The notes beneath the pieces are model-generated. The model was given only the letters and a program-made list of their open reading frames with translations. It did not search any database and was not told the origin of the DNA. A stretch of DNA of 13,580 bases from an uncultured Eubacteriales bacterium (GTDB taxonomy: Bacteria > Bacillota > Clostridia > Oscillospirales > Acutalibacteraceae), in the NCBI GenBank assembly GCA_934667845.1, contig CAKUMQ010000063.1:1-13580 (forward strand). The letters run 5' to 3'. This document shows, piece by piece, positions 11,648 through 13,580 of this stretch (the first letter of the stretch is position 1; each line of letters opens with the position of its first letter). A program made the translations under genes and the position numbers.

Positions 11648-13580
11648 ATGCCCGAACAGGCGAAAAAACCTACCTTGAAAGAAGCCATGCGCGCAGCTGT
11701 TGAAAAAGCGGAGAGAACGACGACATCGGCAACGACAAAGCAGACGGTTGTATCCAAGGCGGGTCCGACCTATACACGTCGGACGAAATCAGAACAGTCC
11801 CAAAAGCCGACTTTGAAAGAGGCAATGCGCGCAGCGGTTGACGCTGCCGATCAGCCGGAGCTTTCCCGGCAGATCACGCCGATCGGGGCACAGACGCCGC
11901 AAAGCGGCACGGCAGCGCCGACCATATCGACCGAGATCACACCGTTTAGCGAATACACCGCGCAGAACCGGCAGAGACGCAGGGAAGCCATGCAGGCGGC
12001 GGTCGATGCCGTCAGCCCGAAAAATGCGCGCAAGACCATGTTTTCCCTGCAAGCCGATGCGGATGTGCAAAAGCAGCTGCGGGACTATTCCTTTTCTCTC
12101 GCAGGAGACCGGAACGCGCAGTTAAACCGCGAAAACGAAATGAAGAGTATGCAGGACGACGAGCGGGCGCTGTATCTCTATCTCGTCAAAAATCGCGGGA
12201 TTGGGGAGGCGGAGGAGTACCGCAAGGAGCTGGGACTGTCCGCCCGTGCGCTCCCGGGGGCGCGGGATGCCGCCGAAAACGCGGGCTTTTTAGGCAAGCT
12301 GGGCATTGCCGCCGTCTCCGGTTTTACGGATGCCATAGCGGGCAATGCCGCCGCTGCGGACGCTCTGCGCGGGCGCACGCCGCTGAACAACCCGATTGAC
12401 GCCGTATCCGGCGCGGCGCGGGAGTCTATCAACTCCGGCGTCGGGAAAACGGTGTTCGATCTCGTGAAAACCACGGCAAACCAGCTACCGGCCATGGCGA
12501 TGGGCTATGCGACGGGATTTCCCGGCTTGCAGACCGTCCTGATGTCCACCAGCGCGGGCGGCGGGGCGTACAAGCAGGCGCTTGCGGAGGGCATGACCAA
12601 GGAGCAAGCCACAAAATACGGCGTGATCAACGGGCTTTCCGAATATCTGACCGAGGCACTGGTCGGCGTTCTGCCGGGGCCAAACGGCAAGATTGACCTT
12701 GCGGACACGGCGAAGGAAGCCATTGCCAAGAATGTGAACAGTGCCGTCGGGCGGTTCGCGGCAAACTTCGGTGTGAACTTTCTCGGCGAAGCGACCGAGG
12801 AATATTTGCAGGAGGTACTTGACCCGCTGTTCCGTTACACAGCGACGGGAGAGGCGCAGGATTGGGACATCAGCGAGCTGTGGAGCGAGGAGGCGCTGTA
12901 TGCAGCTCTGCTCGGCGGTCTGTCCGGCGGTATGCTCGGCGGGATCATCGACGGAATCAACGGCTATCGCGCCAAGAGCGACTACAACTATTATCAGGCG
13001 TCGCTGGATTCCGGCGAAGCGGTCAGAGTGTGGCTGTCGGAGGATGTCGCCGGTCGAACCGATGTAGACACAAGCCTCGATATAGCCGAGGATGCGAAGC
13101 TCGCCCCCGGCACAGCAGTGACGGAGGAGACTGTGCAGCAGGTCGCGCTTTTCGCAGAGGCGACACAGACACCCGTGCTTTGGGTAAAGCCCGGTGTGCT
13201 GCCGAGCGGCGTCAATGCGCAGGAGGCGGGCGGCGTGGTATTCCTGTCCGCCGATGCCAACAAGCCGCTTGAAGCCCTGCTGGCACATGAGACGCTGCAC
13301 AGCACGGAGGGGACACAGGCGCACGCCGCTCTGCTGGAAGAGGTGGATGCGGCGATCCGCGCGGAGAATCCGAGCCTGAACCTTGACAGCGTGGCGGAGC
13401 AGTATCAACAGAACTGCAAGGAAAGCTACAACGAGAACATGACGATAGAGGCGGCGAAAAACGAGGTCGCGGCACAGTATGTCGAAAGCAATCTGCCGAA
13501 TTCGCCGCTTGCCATGCAGCTGATCATGAGCCGCAACAGCGGACTGATCCGCGAGATCGCGGCAAAGTGGAATTACCGGC
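11648..13580 (+). CDS. Large ejection-type virion protein with HExxH metallopeptidase motif (3' end outside window)
   Basis: ATG 11648 follows AGGAGG, which overlaps the previous TAG (11635-11640). The frame stays open to the right edge (644 residues visible). Residues 1-125 hold three copies of a short Lys/Ala helix motif. Residues about 140-205 are charged. Residues about 212-240, 276-316 and 416-442 are glycine/alanine-rich hydrophobic segments, including AMGYATGFPGLQTVLMSTSA and LLGGLSGGMLGGIIDGING, which look membrane-inserting. HETLH at 547-551 is an HExxH zinc-peptidase motif (LLAHETLHS), and E606 in AAKNEVAAQ is a possible third ligand. Such multi-domain proteins fit polyvalent or ejection proteins that enter the host with DNA. 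A cell-wall or protein substrate cannot be told. The missing C-terminus may carry further domains. Confidence 0.65.
   Translation, partial: MPEQAKKPTLKEAMRAAVEKAERTTTSATTKQTVVSKAGPTYTRRTKSEQSQKPTLKEAMRAAVDAADQPELSRQITPIGAQTPQSGTAAPTISTEITPFSEYTAQNRQRRREAMQAAVDAVSPKNARKTMFSLQADADVQKQLRDYSFSLAGDRNAQLNRENEMKSMQDDERALYLYLVKNRGIGEAEEYRKELGLSARALPGARDAAENAGFLGKLGIAAVSGFTDAIAGNAAAADALRGRTPLNNPIDAVSGAARESINSGVGKTVFDLVKTTANQLPAMAMGYATGFPGLQTVLMSTSAGGGAYKQALAEGMTKEQATKYGVINGLSEYLTEALVGVLPGPNGKIDLADTAKEAIAKNVNSAVGRFAANFGVNFLGEATEEYLQEVLDPLFRYTATGEAQDWDISELWSEEALYAALLGGLSGGMLGGIIDGINGYRAKSDYNYYQASLDSGEAVRVWLSEDVAGRTDVDTSLDIAEDAKLAPGTAVTEETVQQVALFAEATQTPVLWVKPGVLPSGVNAQEAGGVVFLSADANKPLEALLAHETLHSTEGTQAHAALLEEVDAAIRAENPSLNLDSVAEQYQQNCKESYNENMTIEAAKNEVAAQYVESNLPNSPLAMQLIMSRNSGLIREIAAKWNYR
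11666..12013 (+). repeat. Three copies of a short coding repeat (KPTLKEAMRAAV type)
   Basis: Within the last gene, residues 7-22 and 53-68 read KPTLKEAMRAAV followed by EKAE or DAAD. Residues 109-122 carry a diverged third copy (QRRREAMQAAVDAV). Spacing is 46 and about 55 residues. The core of copies 1 and 2 matches at 26 of 30 bases, indicating relatively recent duplication. The linkers are Thr/Ser/Pro-rich and probably disordered. Confidence 0.8.

Noticed and set aside
12485..13408. 307-codon minus-strand frame under the metallopeptidase-motif gene
   Set aside because: The plus-strand frame is open to the edge with a strong start and recognisable motifs. The minus product is compositionally typical of a shadow.
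1..13580. Search for CRISPR arrays, tRNA genes, insertion sequences, integrase or attachment sites
   Set aside because: No spaced repeats of the right size, cloverleaf, transposase motif or integrase motif were seen by eye in the window.

Overview
This window is a segment of a tailed-phage genome or prophage, most likely from a fairly GC-rich Firmicute of the Clostridia (Oscillospiraceae/Ruminococcaceae-like gut bacteria). This is inferred from the PBSX-like terminase, the strong AGGAGG-type ribosome binding sites, the RinA/ArpU-like activator ahead of the terminase, and high-GC codon use. There are no host housekeeping genes, integrase, tRNA or CRISPR array in view, so whether it is integrated cannot be decided. 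Taxonomy is an inference from sequence style and was not tested by a search.

Layout. Positions 1-857 hold the end of an early/middle region with two cysteine-rich, probably zinc-binding small proteins. A strong stem-loop follows (862-897), then a 128-residue protein (941-1327) with a sigma-region-4-like C-terminus that fits the late activators placed just before terminase genes. Positions 1328-1589 form a compact control region: a good intrinsic terminator, an extended -10 promoter with no -35 consensus, then a second hairpin with a T-run. From 1590 the late operon runs rightward: small terminase, large terminase, a 61-residue membrane protein, scaffold, major capsid protein, a hairpin, a 53-residue protein, portal, a 49-residue protein, a head-tail adaptor, and a 686-residue tail hub/nozzle protein. 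After one antisense gene come two probable internal virion (ejection) proteins. The second of these carries an HExxH metallopeptidase motif and runs off the right edge.

How the genes work together. TerS and TerL package DNA through the portal into a shell built by the capsid protein on the scaffold. The adaptor and nozzle close the portal and form a short tail. No tail tube, tape measure or sheath gene is seen before the ejection-type proteins, so a short-tailed (podovirus-like) virion is the best reading. The capsid genes precede the portal gene, the reverse of the common terminase-portal-protease-capsid order, and no maturation protease is seen.

The most unusual elements are three. First, a lone ribbon-helix-helix (BrnA/CopG-like) gene sits on the opposite strand inside the late operon, with its own strong promoter, a twin-palindrome operator candidate over the -10, and a terminator. 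Second, the last protein combines an N-terminal triple repeat, glycine-zipper membrane segments and a zinc-peptidase motif. Third, the terminator-promoter-terminator switch lies upstream of terS. Two small genes flanking the portal (5478-5639 and 7494-7643) are easily missed because of their size.
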